NCBI RefSeq assembly: GCF_018131015.1
Contig: NZ_JAFCJJ010000026.1
Span: 1 to 64,000, forward strand
Source of the DNA: Bradyrhizobium diazoefficiens
GTDB taxonomy: Bacteria > Pseudomonadota > Alphaproteobacteria > Rhizobiales > Xanthobacteraceae
Direction of reading: 5' to 3'
DNA length: 64,000 nt
Shown here: piece by piece, positions 8,506 to 17,215 of the stretch
Layout of the letters: the number at the start of each line of letters is the position of its first letter
Position numbering within the stretch: the first letter of the stretch is position 1
Made by a program: the position numbers and the translations under genes
Notes under the pieces: generated by a model
Seen by the model: only the letters and a program-made list of their open reading frames with translations
Database searches by the model: none
Told to the model about the DNA's origin: nothing

Positions 8506-9202
8506 GAAATCAGGTCCCGACATCGCCATGGTCGCCTCACTGGTCGGCGATCCCGCCCGCGCCAACATGCTCACCGCGCTGATGAACGGCCGCGCGCTGA
8601 CCGCGAGCGAGCTCGCGCAGGAGGCCGGCATCACGCCGCAGACCGCGAGTTCGCATCTGGCCAAGCTCGAGGCCGGCGGGCTGATCGAGCCGGAGAAGCA
8701 GGGCCGCCACCGCTACTACCGCCTCACCGACGACGACGTCGCCGGCGTGCTGGAGGGGCTTGCCGGCCTTGCGGCGCGCACCGGCCACATGCGCGTGCGC
8801 ACCGGGCCGAAGGATCCGGCGCTGCGGCGCGCGCGGATCTGCTACGACCATCTCGCCGGCGATCTCGGCGTGCAGATGCTCGACAGCTTGCGCGAGCGGC
8901 ACCTGGTCCGGCAGAAGAAGCAGGAGATCGAGCTGACCGCCGAGGGCGAGCGCTTCCTGACAAAACATCTGCAGATCTCGCCCGACATGCTCTCCCATCC
9001 GCGCCGCCCGGTCTGCAAGGCCTGCCTCGACTGGAGCGAGCGGCGCCATCACCTCGCCGGCACGCTCGGTGCCGCCATGATGCAGCGCTTCACCGAGCTG
9101 AAATGGGCCGCGCGCGATGCCACGCCCGGCAGCCGCGTGGTGAACTTCACCCGCACCGGCGAGAAGCAGTTTGCCGCGCTGTTCGGCAACGGCAAGGATT
9201 GA
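8504..9202 (+). CDS. ArsR-family winged helix-turn-helix transcriptional regulator
   Basis: A 232-residue protein. Residues about 10-75 form an ArsR-type winged helix: GDPARANMLTALMNGRALTASELAQEAGITPQTASSHLAKLEAGGLI, then a wing GRHRYYRL. The C-terminal half (about 100-232) is longer than in metal-sensing ArsR proteins and carries a CKACLDWSERRHHLAG segment seen in a larger ArsR subgroup; I see no CxC metal site in the recognition helix. It probably represses itself and the divergent NIPSNAP/ABM genes through the palindrome at 8482-8505. The inducer is unknown. Confidence 0.88.
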   Translation: MKSGPDIAMVASLVGDPARANMLTALMNGRALTASELAQEAGITPQTASSHLAKLEAGGLIEPEKQGRHRYYRLTDDDVAGVLEGLAGLAARTGHMRVRTGPKDPALRRARICYDHLAGDLGVQMLDSLRERHLVRQKKQEIELTAEGERFLTKHLQISPDMLSHPRRPVCKACLDWSERRHHLAGTLGAAMMQRFTELKWAARDATPGSRVVNFTRTGEKQFAALFGNGKD

Positions 9203-9254
9203 TCACGCCAGCTCTGTGAGATCACACGTTTGCGTGTGAGCCCTCGCTCGCGTC

Positions 9255-9277
9255 ATGGCCGGGCTTGACCCGGCCAT
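9255..9277. repeat. REP-like palindrome (ATGGCCGGG type)
   Basis: ATGGCCGGG (9255-9263) and CCCGGCCAT (9269-9277) form a perfect 9-bp stem with a 5-nt loop. It lies between the end of the ArsR-type gene and the hydrolase gene. This sequence type is a familiar dispersed intergenic repeat in Bradyrhizobium (recalled); there is no T-run, so I call it a repeat rather than a terminator. Confidence 0.7.
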
Positions 9278-9325
9278 CCACGCGTTTATCCGCACTGTCG
9301 TTCCATAACGCGCAGAGCCACCTTC

Positions 9326-10336
9326 ATGAACCGCTTCGCATTGGCTGCATTCGCCGCCGCCCTTCTCGCCGCGCCACTCGTCTCCACTCACGCCGCCGAC
9401 GCGCCCCAACGCGAGCCCTACGGCATCGCGCTCGAAGGCTTCGCCTATCCCTATCCTGTGCACCTGCTGCCGGTCGTCAACGACGGCGAGCAGCTCAACA
9501 TGGCTTATATGGACGTGGCGCCCGCGCAAGCGAACGGCCGCACTGTCGTGCTGCTGCACGGGCGCAATTTCCCGTCGAGCTACTGGGCGCCCGTGATCAG
9601 GATGCTGAACGAAGCCGGCTTTCGCGTCGTGGTGCCGGACCAGATCGGCTTTGGCAAATCCTCAAAACCGTCGGGTGACCTGCACTTCGACACGCTGGCG
9701 CGCAACACCATCGCGCTGCTCGATCATCTCAAGATCGACAAGGCCGAGATCATCGCGCATTCGCTCGGCGGCATGCTGTGCGTGCGCATCGCCCGTGCGT
9801 ATCCGGACCGCGTCGCCCATCTCGTGCTGACCGCCCCGATCGGCCTCGAGGACTACCGCCTCTACGTGCCGCCGACGCCGACCGAGAAGATCATCGAAAC
9901 CGAGGACAGGCTCACCGCCGACGGTTACCGAAAACAGCTTCAGACCAACTATGCGATCAAGCTTCCCGCCGAGGCGATCACGCCGTTCATCGACGCCCGT
10001 TTCAACATCAAGGGCAGCGCGGACTATCCGCGCTGGCTGCACGCCTTCGTCTCCTCCGGCCAGATGATCTATCGCGAGCCGGTGGCGCACGAGATCCCGC
10101 TCATCACCGCGCCGACGCTGTTCGTCATGGGCGCCGACGACCACAACGCGCCGGGCCGGCCAAACGCGCCGGAGGCGCTGCGGGCCAGGATGGGACAGAA
10201 CGCCGAGCTCGCCCGACAGCTCGCCGCGCAGATGCCGAATGCCCGGGCCGAGGTGATTCCGGATACCGGCCACCTCGTCTTCCTCGAGGCGCCGGAGACG
10301 TACAGGGAGCTGGTGCTGGGCTTCCTCCGTCGCTAA
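9326..10336 (+). CDS. Secreted alpha/beta hydrolase
   Basis: A 336-residue protein with a signal peptide (about 1-23, ending THA-ADAP). The alpha/beta hydrolase fold shows as VVLLHGRNFPSSYW (oxyanion strand-loop, about 74-87), the nucleophile elbow AHSLGG with Ser146, an acid in a GADDHNAPG loop, and the catalytic His in DTGHLVFLE near the end. It probably hydrolyses an ester, epoxide or C-C bond in the periplasm; the substrate is unknown. It is a single gene with a palindromic repeat upstream. Confidence 0.85.
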   Translation: MNRFALAAFAAALLAAPLVSTHAADAPQREPYGIALEGFAYPYPVHLLPVVNDGEQLNMAYMDVAPAQANGRTVVLLHGRNFPSSYWAPVIRMLNEAGFRVVVPDQIGFGKSSKPSGDLHFDTLARNTIALLDHLKIDKAEIIAHSLGGMLCVRIARAYPDRVAHLVLTAPIGLEDYRLYVPPTPTEKIIETEDRLTADGYRKQLQTNYAIKLPAEAITPFIDARFNIKGSADYPRWLHAFVSSGQMIYREPVAHEIPLITAPTLFVMGADDHNAPGRPNAPEALRARMGQNAELARQLAAQMPNARAEVIPDTGHLVFLEAPETYRELVLGFLRR

Positions 10337-10534
10337 GCGACGCTTGCGTGTCGCTGCAAGCGGCGCCTTCGAAGCGTTCATGCCGCATTCAGGTCATGAT
10401 TGGCAGGTTTGGATCGCGACGTGTCGGCACGCCTCTCCCCCGGATTTAGCGTGTCGAATCGTGTGTCTTGATTCATTGTGCGCCGCAAGCGCCCCGCCCC
10501 CGGCATCTGCCCCAACGACGAGAAGGAAGACCAA

Positions 10535-10777
10535 ATGAAATATCTGTTCGCAGCTGCGATGCTCGCCAGCGCTGCCGTCGGTTTCAGCGAGGCGGCCAGC
10601 GCCGCCCAGGGCTGCGGCCCCGGCTGGGCCCGTGGTCCCTATGGCCACTGCCGCCCGATGGGCGTTGTTGCTCCCGGGGCCGTCGTGGTCGCGCCCGCGG
10701 CTCCGGTCGTCGTGGTGCGTCCGCGCGTGTGCCCCTATGGCTTCCGCTGGTACGCCGGCCGCTGCCGCCCGTTCTGA
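10535..10777 (+). CDS. GCG_CRPN-type small secreted protein
   Basis: An 80-residue protein with a signal peptide (about 1-24) followed by a mature part carrying GCGPGWARGPYGHCRPM and a closing CPYGFRWYAGRCRPF, with a Val/Ala/Pro stretch between. The paired cysteines and GCG...CRP spacing match the small GCG_CRPN proteins common in Bradyrhizobium, whose function is unknown. The start at 10535 has GAAGGAAGA upstream; earlier in-frame codons do not encode a signal sequence. A strong terminator follows. Confidence 0.8.
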   Translation: MKYLFAAAMLASAAVGFSEAASAAQGCGPGWARGPYGHCRPMGVVAPGAVVVAPAAPVVVVRPRVCPYGFRWYAGRCRPF

Positions 10778-10792
10778 TTCTTGTCGCACTGC

Positions 10793-10835
10793 AAAGAGGC
10801 CGCGCAGCCCTGGCTCGCGCGGCCTCTTTCTTTTT
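10793..10835 (+). terminator. Intrinsic terminator after the GCG_CRPN-type gene
   Basis: A 13-bp perfect stem (AAAGAGGCCGCGC at 10793-10805, partner 10817-10829) with an 11-nt loop is followed by CTTTTT on the plus strand, 15 nt after the stop codon. Confidence 0.88.
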
Positions 10836-10851
10836 GGCGGGGTGAAACAGA

Positions 10852-10878
10852 ACGGGGACCGCCACATGCGGTCCCCGT
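10852..10878 (-). terminator. Probable terminator of the His/Trp-rich gene
   Basis: ACGGGGACCGC (10852-10862) and its exact complement (10868-10878) form an 11-bp stem with a 5-nt loop, 22 nt past the stop of the minus-strand gene. On the minus strand it is followed by TCTGTTTC, a weak T-tract. Confidence 0.6.
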
Positions 10879-10899
10879 CTTGCCGAGACTGCTTCGTGG

Positions 10900-11223
10900 T
10901 TACCAATGCCGCCAGTGGCGGTGATGCCAGTGATGGTGGCCCCAATGGCGGTGGCGCCAACCCCAGTGACGGTGGTGATGCCAGCCCCAATGGCGACGAT
11001 GCCAGCCGCCGTGATGCCCGTGCCAATGCACCTGCACCGGCTTGAGCCTGGCCGCCTCCTCGTTGCTGGTGACAGCCGGAAGAATGTCCGGACCCGCCCG
11101 TGACATGCCGGCCGGATCGGCGATCGGCTGCGGCGACATCGGCGCGGCCTGCGCGGCCGCGGTGAATGCGGTCACTCCAACCGCGATGCCGAAGGCGAAT
11201 TTCAGAAGGTTCCGGCGTTTCAT
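10900..11223 (-). CDS. Secreted His/Trp-rich protein
   Basis: A 107-residue protein: a signal peptide beginning MKRRNLLKFAFGIAVGV and ending AAQA, a short Pro/Ala/Met linker, and about 45 C-terminal residues made almost wholly of His, Trp, Arg and Gly in HWGW/HHRHW units. The His density suggests metal (Cu, Ni, Zn) or heme binding in the periplasm; this is inference from composition. The start at 11223 is preferred because AAGGGA lies 7 nt upstream; the ATG at 11229 is too close to that site. Confidence 0.7.
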   Translation of the reverse strand: MKRRNLLKFAFGIAVGVTAFTAAAQAAPMSPQPIADPAGMSRAGPDILPAVTSNEEAARLKPVQVHWHGHHGGWHRRHWGWHHHRHWGWRHRHWGHHHWHHRHWRHW

Positions 11224-11331
11224 TGACATGTCCCTTGATGTGTCGGCCAAGTGATGCCGCACAAGTCTCGGGTCCACGACATGAACCGCCGCTGAATCGC
11301 GCGTTCAGCTTCGTTGCAAAATTCTTAGGAA

Positions 11332-11646
11332 CTAAACCTCGAATGCCTGCGCCAGCACCAGCGTCTCGCGCGATCGCTTCACGTCAGGCCAGTCACGTTC
11401 GAAATCGGCGACGAGCTGCTTGAGCGCATCGCCCTTCAGCATCGCCGCCAATTTCGCCTCGTCGTCGAACCGATACATCGCCTGATGCACCGATGGATCG
11501 TCGAGACTCCAGAACCGCCAGGCTTTGCTGACGCCGAACGCCTTCACCGCGTCGGGCACATGCTCGGTCTCGTACCATTTGTCGAAGGCGGCGCGCTTTT
11601 CGGCATCGGTGACGGTGGCGCGGACGACGAAGTAGGCAGCGGGCAT
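11332..11646 (-). CDS. Small dimeric alpha/beta-barrel (EthD/ABM-like) protein
   Basis: A 104-residue protein: MPAAYFVVRATVTDAEKRAAFDKWYETEHVPDAVKAFGV, then RFWSLDDPSVHQAMYRFDD. The Trp-Tyr-x-x-Glu-His-Val-Pro stretch is typical of EthD-like or related ferredoxin-like barrels that bind small aromatic or heme ligands. It is divergent from the large hydrolase gene at 11747. The exact subfamily and function are unknown. Confidence 0.72.
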   Translation of the reverse strand: MPAAYFVVRATVTDAEKRAAFDKWYETEHVPDAVKAFGVSKAWRFWSLDDPSVHQAMYRFDDEAKLAAMLKGDALKQLVADFERDWPDVKRSRETLVLAQAFEV

Positions 11647-11746
11647 CGTGTTTCCTCCTGTTGTTTGGCGCCAGCATGGAAGGTTATAGTAGCGGCAACA
11701 AAAGGGACGCGCGACCACACATCACGCGCGATCGGGAGGAACGGCC

Positions 11747-13705
11747 ATGCGCAGGATCATCAGGGGTCTCGTTGCGATCGCCGCGCTATGGCCCCTCGCC
11801 TCGCCCGCCGAGATCGTCCGCCTGGACATCACCGAGCGCGTGCCGGCCTTTGCCGGCCGCAGCTTTGGCAATGTCGGCACATATGAGCGCATCACCGCGC
11901 GCGCGACCTTTGCGCTGAACCCGGCCGACGAGCGCAACGCCGTCATCACCGATCTTGCGCAGGCGCAGCGCAATGCCGACGGCAAGGTCGAGGCTGTCGC
12001 CGACGTCGTGATCCTGCGGCCCACCGATGCCAACCGAGGCAACGGCACGCTGCTGCTGGACGTGCCCAATCGCGGCAGAAAACTCGCGCCGCAACTGTTC
12101 GACGATTCCGCCCAGCCCGGCGCCAACAATGCGGAGAAGGTCGAGGACGCCGGCATCGGCTTCCTGCACCGGCAGGGATTTACGATGGTCTGGGTCGGTT
12201 GGCAGGGTGACATCCCCTCCAAGCCGGGCCAGATGGCGCTGGCCGCGCCGGTGCTGAAGGGCGTCACCGGCCCCATGCGCGAGGAATTCGTCTTCGACAA
12301 CACGACCAATCCCGTGCGCGCGCCACTGACCTGGCCGGCGGCAGAGCCCGCCAATCTCAATGTCACCGTGCGCGCGGCTTGGGCCGATGCGCAGCAGACG
12401 CCGCCCGGCCTCTCCGCAAGGCTCGTCGATGCCAATCATGTTGAAATCACGCGGCCCGAGGGTTTCGACGCCGGTGCCCTGTACGAGATCACCTACACCG
12501 CGCGCGATCCTGCCATCCTCGGCATGGGCTATGCCGCCGTGCGCGATGTCGTCAGCTTCCTTCGCCATGACGAGACGCAGGCAAACCCGATGCTGGACGG
12601 CCTGCATCCATCGGTGAGCCGCGCCATCGGCTTTGGCGTCTCGCAATCCGGCCGCTTCCTGCGCGACTTCCTCTATCTCGGCTTCAATGAGGACCTTGCG
12701 GGCCGTGTCGTGTTCGACGGCTTGATGCCGCATGTCGCGGGAACGCGGAGGATGGCGACCAACGTCCGCTTCGGCCAGCCCGGCCGCAACCCGCGCCATC
12801 CGCAGGATCCGGCCTGGCAGGCCGATCTGTTCCCGTTCACCTATGCGAGCCTGAGCGATCCCTGGTCCGGCAAGACCGACGGCCTGCTCCGGCGCTGCTC
12901 GCTCTCCGCCACCTGTCCGAAGGTGATGCAGACCGATACCGAGCACGAATGGTGGGCCTCGCACGCCTCGCTGCTGGTCACCGATCTCGCAGGCAACCAC
13001 CTCGACCTCCCAGACAACGTTCGCGCCTACATGATCGCGGGCACGCCGCATTTTGCCGGCCCCGACGAGCTCATGCGCAAGGGCGTGCCGGCGATGTCGC
13101 TGCCGCAGAATCCGATGCATGCGGGCGGGCCTTTGCGCGCACTGCTCACCGACCTCAACGCCTGGATCAGCGACGGCACAAAACCGCCTGCAAGCCGTGT
13201 CCCCATGCGCGCCCACGGCACGCTGGTCGCAGCGCAAGGCGCGGTGCCGACCGACATCCCGGGCCTGCCCTATGCCGGCATCCACACGCTCGCGGTCTTC
13301 TCCGACCAGAGCGTGCTGCCGCCGAAGGAGATCGGCCGCTATCCCGTGTTCGTGCCGAAGGCGGATAATGACGGCATGGCGATCGCCGGCATCCGCCAGC
13401 TCGCGCTCGCGGTGCCGCGCGCGAGCTACACGGGATGGAATCCGCGGGCGCAGGGATTTGGCACGACGGCGCTCTATCCGCTGCAGGGCGCGGTGGTGCC
13501 GTTCGCGCCGACCGAGGCCGCGCGCAAGGAAGTGCATGACCCGCGGCCATCGAACGCCGAGCGATATGCCGACGACGGCGCGTATGTGGCCGCCGTGCGG
13601 CGCGAGGCCGCACGGCAGGTGGCGGAGCGGCTGCTGCTGCCGGAGGATGCGGAACGCGCGATCGAGGCGGCGAAACAAGGCAGGCTCGCGAAACTGGGGC
13701 AGTGA
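11747..13705 (+). CDS. Large secreted alpha/beta hydrolase-domain protein (Abhydrolase_10-like)
   Basis: A 652-residue protein with a signal peptide (about 1-20). The region FAGRSFGNVGTYERITARATFALNP followed by VADVVILRPTDANRGNGTLLLDVPNRG is the typical opening of this family. The nucleophile elbow is GVSQSGRFLRDFLY (about residue 302), and HFAGPDE near residue 430 may hold catalytic residues. These proteins are predicted extracytoplasmic hydrolases of unknown substrate. GGGAGGA lies just before the ATG. The length is normal for the family. Confidence 0.82.
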   Translation: MRRIIRGLVAIAALWPLASPAEIVRLDITERVPAFAGRSFGNVGTYERITARATFALNPADERNAVITDLAQAQRNADGKVEAVADVVILRPTDANRGNGTLLLDVPNRGRKLAPQLFDDSAQPGANNAEKVEDAGIGFLHRQGFTMVWVGWQGDIPSKPGQMALAAPVLKGVTGPMREEFVFDNTTNPVRAPLTWPAAEPANLNVTVRAAWADAQQTPPGLSARLVDANHVEITRPEGFDAGALYEITYTARDPAILGMGYAAVRDVVSFLRHDETQANPMLDGLHPSVSRAIGFGVSQSGRFLRDFLYLGFNEDLAGRVVFDGLMPHVAGTRRMATNVRFGQPGRNPRHPQDPAWQADLFPFTYASLSDPWSGKTDGLLRRCSLSATCPKVMQTDTEHEWWASHASLLVTDLAGNHLDLPDNVRAYMIAGTPHFAGPDELMRKGVPAMSLPQNPMHAGGPLRALLTDLNAWISDGTKPPASRVPMRAHGTLVAAQGAVPTDIPGLPYAGIHTLAVFSDQSVLPPKEIGRYPVFVPKADNDGMAIAGIRQLALAVPRASYTGWNPRAQGFGTTALYPLQGAVVPFAPTEAARKEVHDPRPSNAERYADDGAYVAAVRREAARQVAERLLLPEDAERAIEAAKQGRLAKLGQ

Positions 13706-13824
13706 CACGACACGCGCATCACATCAGCTTGATCGGCGCGTCGCCTTGCGGTTCCCAAGCACGCAGCGTAGCCTTCCACCACAGGTAGCGTATTCCAGGG
13801 GGGTCGGCCTAGCGGGAGAGAGCG

Positions 13825-14457
13825 ATGGTGGACCAGGTCTCGTGGCATTTGGCCGGTGACTATTTCGAGAACTGCAGTTGCAGCATCGTCTGTCCGTGCC
13901 TCGTATCAGCGGGTCCGCCGCTGACGGCGCGGCCCACCGAGGGCGTTTGCAACGTTCCTCTGGTCTTCCACATCGAGAACGGCCGCTACGGCGACACACC
14001 GCTCGATGGCCTCAACGTCTTCGTCGTTCTCCAGTCGCCCGGAATCATGGCCGACGGAAACTGGGTTCAGGCCATCTATGTCGATGAGCGCGCGGACGAT
14101 CGGCAGACCGAAGCGCTGGCGGCGATCTTCGGTGGCACCGCCGGCGGTCCCATGGCCGCGTTCACGCCGCTGATCAGCAAGAACCTCGGGGTGAAGAAAG
14201 TCCCGATCACGTTCCGGATCGACGGCAAGACGCGATCGGCGGAAATCCCTGATATCCTGCACATGTCCGTCGACCCCTTGCCGACTATGCATCCGAGCGG
14301 AGAAATCTGGGCGAACATCGGCCATCCCGTGAGCCCCGACAGGATGGTGATGGCGGTCGGCGGCGCCGGCAACACCTACAGCGACCACGGCATGCGCTGG
14401 GACAATTCGGGCAGGAACGGTCTCTATGCCCCGATCCAGTGGTCGAACCAGGCCTGA
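13825..14457 (+). CDS. DUF1326-domain protein
   Basis: A 210-residue protein starting WHLAGDYFENCSCSIVCPCL (after five residues), with the CSC-x3-CPC cysteine pattern that marks DUF1326. The middle holds ALAAIFGGTAGGPMAAFTPLI, also typical. The biochemical role is unknown; the cysteines suggest metal or redox chemistry. It lies 39 bp before a DUF2182 membrane protein gene. These two families recur as neighbours, so they probably act together. Confidence 0.87.
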   Translation: MVDQVSWHLAGDYFENCSCSIVCPCLVSAGPPLTARPTEGVCNVPLVFHIENGRYGDTPLDGLNVFVVLQSPGIMADGNWVQAIYVDERADDRQTEALAAIFGGTAGGPMAAFTPLISKNLGVKKVPITFRIDGKTRSAEIPDILHMSVDPLPTMHPSGEIWANIGHPVSPDRMVMAVGGAGNTYSDHGMRWDNSGRNGLYAPIQWSNQA

Positions 14458-14496
14458 CGCGGCCGCTCGCGTCACGGCCGGCAATACGCATCGCAA

Positions 14497-15318
14497 ATGA
14501 CCGACAGCGCCATCGAAACCGTGCTGCGGCGCGACCGCTGGATCGTCGGCGGCGCGATCGCGATCATCGCCGCTCTCGCCTGGGCCTATGTGCTCTGGCT
14601 CGCCGACGACATGGACATGGGCGGAATGGACATGACCGGCTACCGCATGATTCCGGCCGGGATCGGGATCATGCTGCCGGCCGACGAACCTTGGCGCGCG
14701 ATCGAGTTCGCCTGCGTGTTCCTGATGTGGACGGTGATGATGATCGGCATGATGGCGCCGTCGGCCGCGCCCATGATCCTGATGTATGCCCGCGTCGGCC
14801 GGCAGTGGCAGGCGCAGGGCCGCCCGTTTGCGGCGACCGGCTGGTTCGCGGCCGGTTATCTGCTTGCCTGGATCGGCTTTTCGCTGGTCGCAACCTGCCT
14901 GCAATGGCTGGTCGAGCGGGCGGCGCTGCTGGACTCCCGCATGACGCTCGCGAACAACCTGATCGGCGCGCTGGTGCTGATCGCGGCCGGCATCTATCAG
15001 TGGACGCCGCTCAAGGACGTCTGCCTCGTACAATGCCAGTCACCGCTCCTGTTCCTGATGCGCCATGGCGGCTTTCGCGACAATGCGCGTGGCAGCCTCT
15101 CGCTGGGGTTTCGGCACGGCGGCTATTGCGTCGGCTGCTGCTGGCTGCTGATGGCGCTGTTGTTCCTGGGCGGCGTGATGAACGTGCTCTGGATCGCAGC
15201 TCTGGCGCTGCTCGTCCTGCTGGAGAAGCTGACGCCGGCCGGACGGTGGATCGCGCGGGCAGCCGGCCTCGCCTGCGGCGTCGCCGGCGCCTCGCTGCTG
15301 GTGTCGTCGCTGCCGTGA
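14497..15318 (+). CDS. DUF2182 predicted metal-binding integral membrane protein
   Basis: A 273-residue protein with about six membrane helices. Near the start is a Met/Asp-rich stretch DDMDMGGMDMTGYRM; then the family signature MWTVMMIGMMAPSAAPMILMYAR (about 72-94) and a HGGYCVGCCWLLMALLF helix. DUF2182 members are called predicted metal-binding membrane proteins because of these Met/Cys-rich helices. It follows the DUF1326 gene in the same direction and is probably translated from the same mRNA. Function is not established. Confidence 0.87.
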   Translation: MTDSAIETVLRRDRWIVGGAIAIIAALAWAYVLWLADDMDMGGMDMTGYRMIPAGIGIMLPADEPWRAIEFACVFLMWTVMMIGMMAPSAAPMILMYARVGRQWQAQGRPFAATGWFAAGYLLAWIGFSLVATCLQWLVERAALLDSRMTLANNLIGALVLIAAGIYQWTPLKDVCLVQCQSPLLFLMRHGGFRDNARGSLSLGFRHGGYCVGCCWLLMALLFLGGVMNVLWIAALALLVLLEKLTPAGRWIARAAGLACGVAGASLLVSSLP

Positions 15319-15390
15319 AAAATATCTGACAGCCCTGTCGGAACGCACGCCTCCCGTTCGTCCTTTTCCGAGACAGCACGGAGACTCCGC

Positions 15391-16038
<648 letters not shown>

Positions 16039-16042
16039 TGGG

Positions 16043-16489
16043 CTAGACCCATCCTCCGCGCGCCATCACCGCCGCGCAGAGCAGGATCACCACGATGGCC
16101 GCGAGCTCGCCGTGGATGATGGTCGACACCAGCCGCTTGCGGCGGGCGTCGAGCACCGGCGCCTGCCCCGCCTCGATCGACGCGCTCCACGACAAGAACT
16201 CCTGCGTCGGAATCACGGACAGCGCCCCGATGACAACGAAGAGCGTGATCTTCGCCAGGAGCGCGTAGCTGTGCAGGTAGTAGTCGTAGCCCTTCTCGAA
16301 GAACAGCACGCGCAGGATCCCGACAATGAACAGCGCCGCGGCGGCCGCGCCCAGCACCCTGTTGGCAACCTGCATCCGCTGCGCGATCGACACCGTCAGC
16401 TCCTGCCGGATCAGCGTGAACTCGACCGCGAGCGCCGCCACGAGCGTGAAGGCGCAGAGATGATGCAGGAAGGCGAACAGCGTGGACAT
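16043..16489 (-). CDS. DUF2214-family membrane protein
   Basis: A 148-residue protein with four predicted membrane helices (about 1-20, 42-62, 75-95 and 125-145). The sequence STLFAFLHHLCAFTLVAALAVEF with FFEKGYDYYLHSYALLAKI fits the DUF2214 family of small four-helix membrane proteins. The conserved His pair in the first helix could bind heme or metal (inference). The start at 16489 has GGGGAA upstream; the extra 25 residues of the longer frame are unlikely. Confidence 0.8.
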   Translation of the reverse strand: MSTLFAFLHHLCAFTLVAALAVEFTLIRQELTVSIAQRMQVANRVLGAAAAALFIVGILRVLFFEKGYDYYLHSYALLAKITLFVVIGALSVIPTQEFLSWSASIEAGQAPVLDARRKRLVSTIIHGELAAIVVILLCAAVMARGGWV

Positions 16490-16597
16490 CAGCAATTCCC
16501 CGGACGGGCCGCGCACGATTAACCCGGCATTAGCCATCCCATCACAGCCGCCGGAACGAAGCAATTTGCTTCAAATTACTTTGGCGGGAGGTGACAC

Positions 16598-16747
16598 ATG
16601 GCCCGCATCGACTATCTCAAGGAGCAGGTTGCCCGCGCCGAGCGCCTGGCAAGAACCATCCTCGACCAGCAAACCGCGGAACGGCTGCAAGCCTTCGCCG
16701 CCGAATGCCGCGCGGAGTTGCTGGTGCTGACGAGGGCAGCAGTGTGA
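16598..16747 (+). CDS. Small helical protein (49 aa, unknown)
   Basis: A 49-residue frame beginning MARIDYLKEQVARAERLART and ending LVLTRAAV, with a very strong ribosome site (GGGAGGTGAC) 6-12 nt upstream. The protein is predicted to be one long amphipathic helix with a central cysteine. Its small size, good ribosome site and typical GC-rich codon use support a real gene. No family is recognised. Confidence 0.6.
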   Translation: MARIDYLKEQVARAERLARTILDQQTAERLQAFAAECRAELLVLTRAAV

Positions 16748-16756
16748 GGCGGCGCC

Positions 16757-17104
16757 TCACACCAGCTTCAAGGGCGCATCAGTGACGACGCGCAGGTCGA
16801 TCGTTCCGATCAGAGCCGCGCGACGCGCCTCCGCCGCAGAGATCGCATCGTCGGTCTGCCGCAGCGTGCTGATGTTGGAGCCGAGCGACACGATCCCGCC
16901 CAGCACCAGGGCGATCGAGCCGAGCGCGGCGGTTTGACCGGTCCCAAGCAGACCGAAGATCGTGACCAAGAGCAGCGCGCCACCGCTGCCAATGGCGATC
17001 TTGGACGCAAGGATGAACTTCCGGCAGCGTTCGGCGATCTCGGCGAGCCGCTCGATCCGGTCTTCGATGTCGGAGATCTCGTCGGTCGGATCGTCTTCGG
17101 TCAT
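16757..17104 (-). CDS. Small membrane protein with N-terminal acidic helix
   Basis: A 115-residue protein: an acidic start (MTEDDPTDEISDIEDRIERL), a basic helix, then two hydrophobic segments (about 34-53, KIAIGSGGALLLVTIFGLLG, and 58-75, AALGSIALVLGGIVSLGS), ending with NISTLRQTDDAISAAEARRAAL. It resembles small inner-membrane proteins with a cytoplasmic coiled region. The function is unknown. Confidence 0.65.
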   Translation of the reverse strand: MTEDDPTDEISDIEDRIERLAEIAERCRKFILASKIAIGSGGALLLVTIFGLLGTGQTAALGSIALVLGGIVSLGSNISTLRQTDDAISAAEARRAALIGTIDLRVVTDAPLKLV

Positions 17105-17135
17105 TGGATCGAGGATGCCAAATCAGAAGAAACCG

Positions 17136-17208
17136 GTAGCCCGCATGAGCGAAGCGACATGCGGGAACGGGGGAAAGACCCGGATGTCGCTACGCTCATC
17201 CGAGCTAC
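17136..17208. repeat. Long imperfect inverted repeat (second copy of the window-start family)
   Basis: Arms 17136-17165 and 17179-17208 are complementary at about 26 of 30 positions. The left arm contains ATGAGCGAAGCGACATG, sharing the core ATGAGCGAAGCGA with the element at 65-135. It sits just past the end of the pccB gene and could act as a 3' stabilising or terminating structure. Confidence 0.75.
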
Positions 17209-17215
17209 TCATCCC

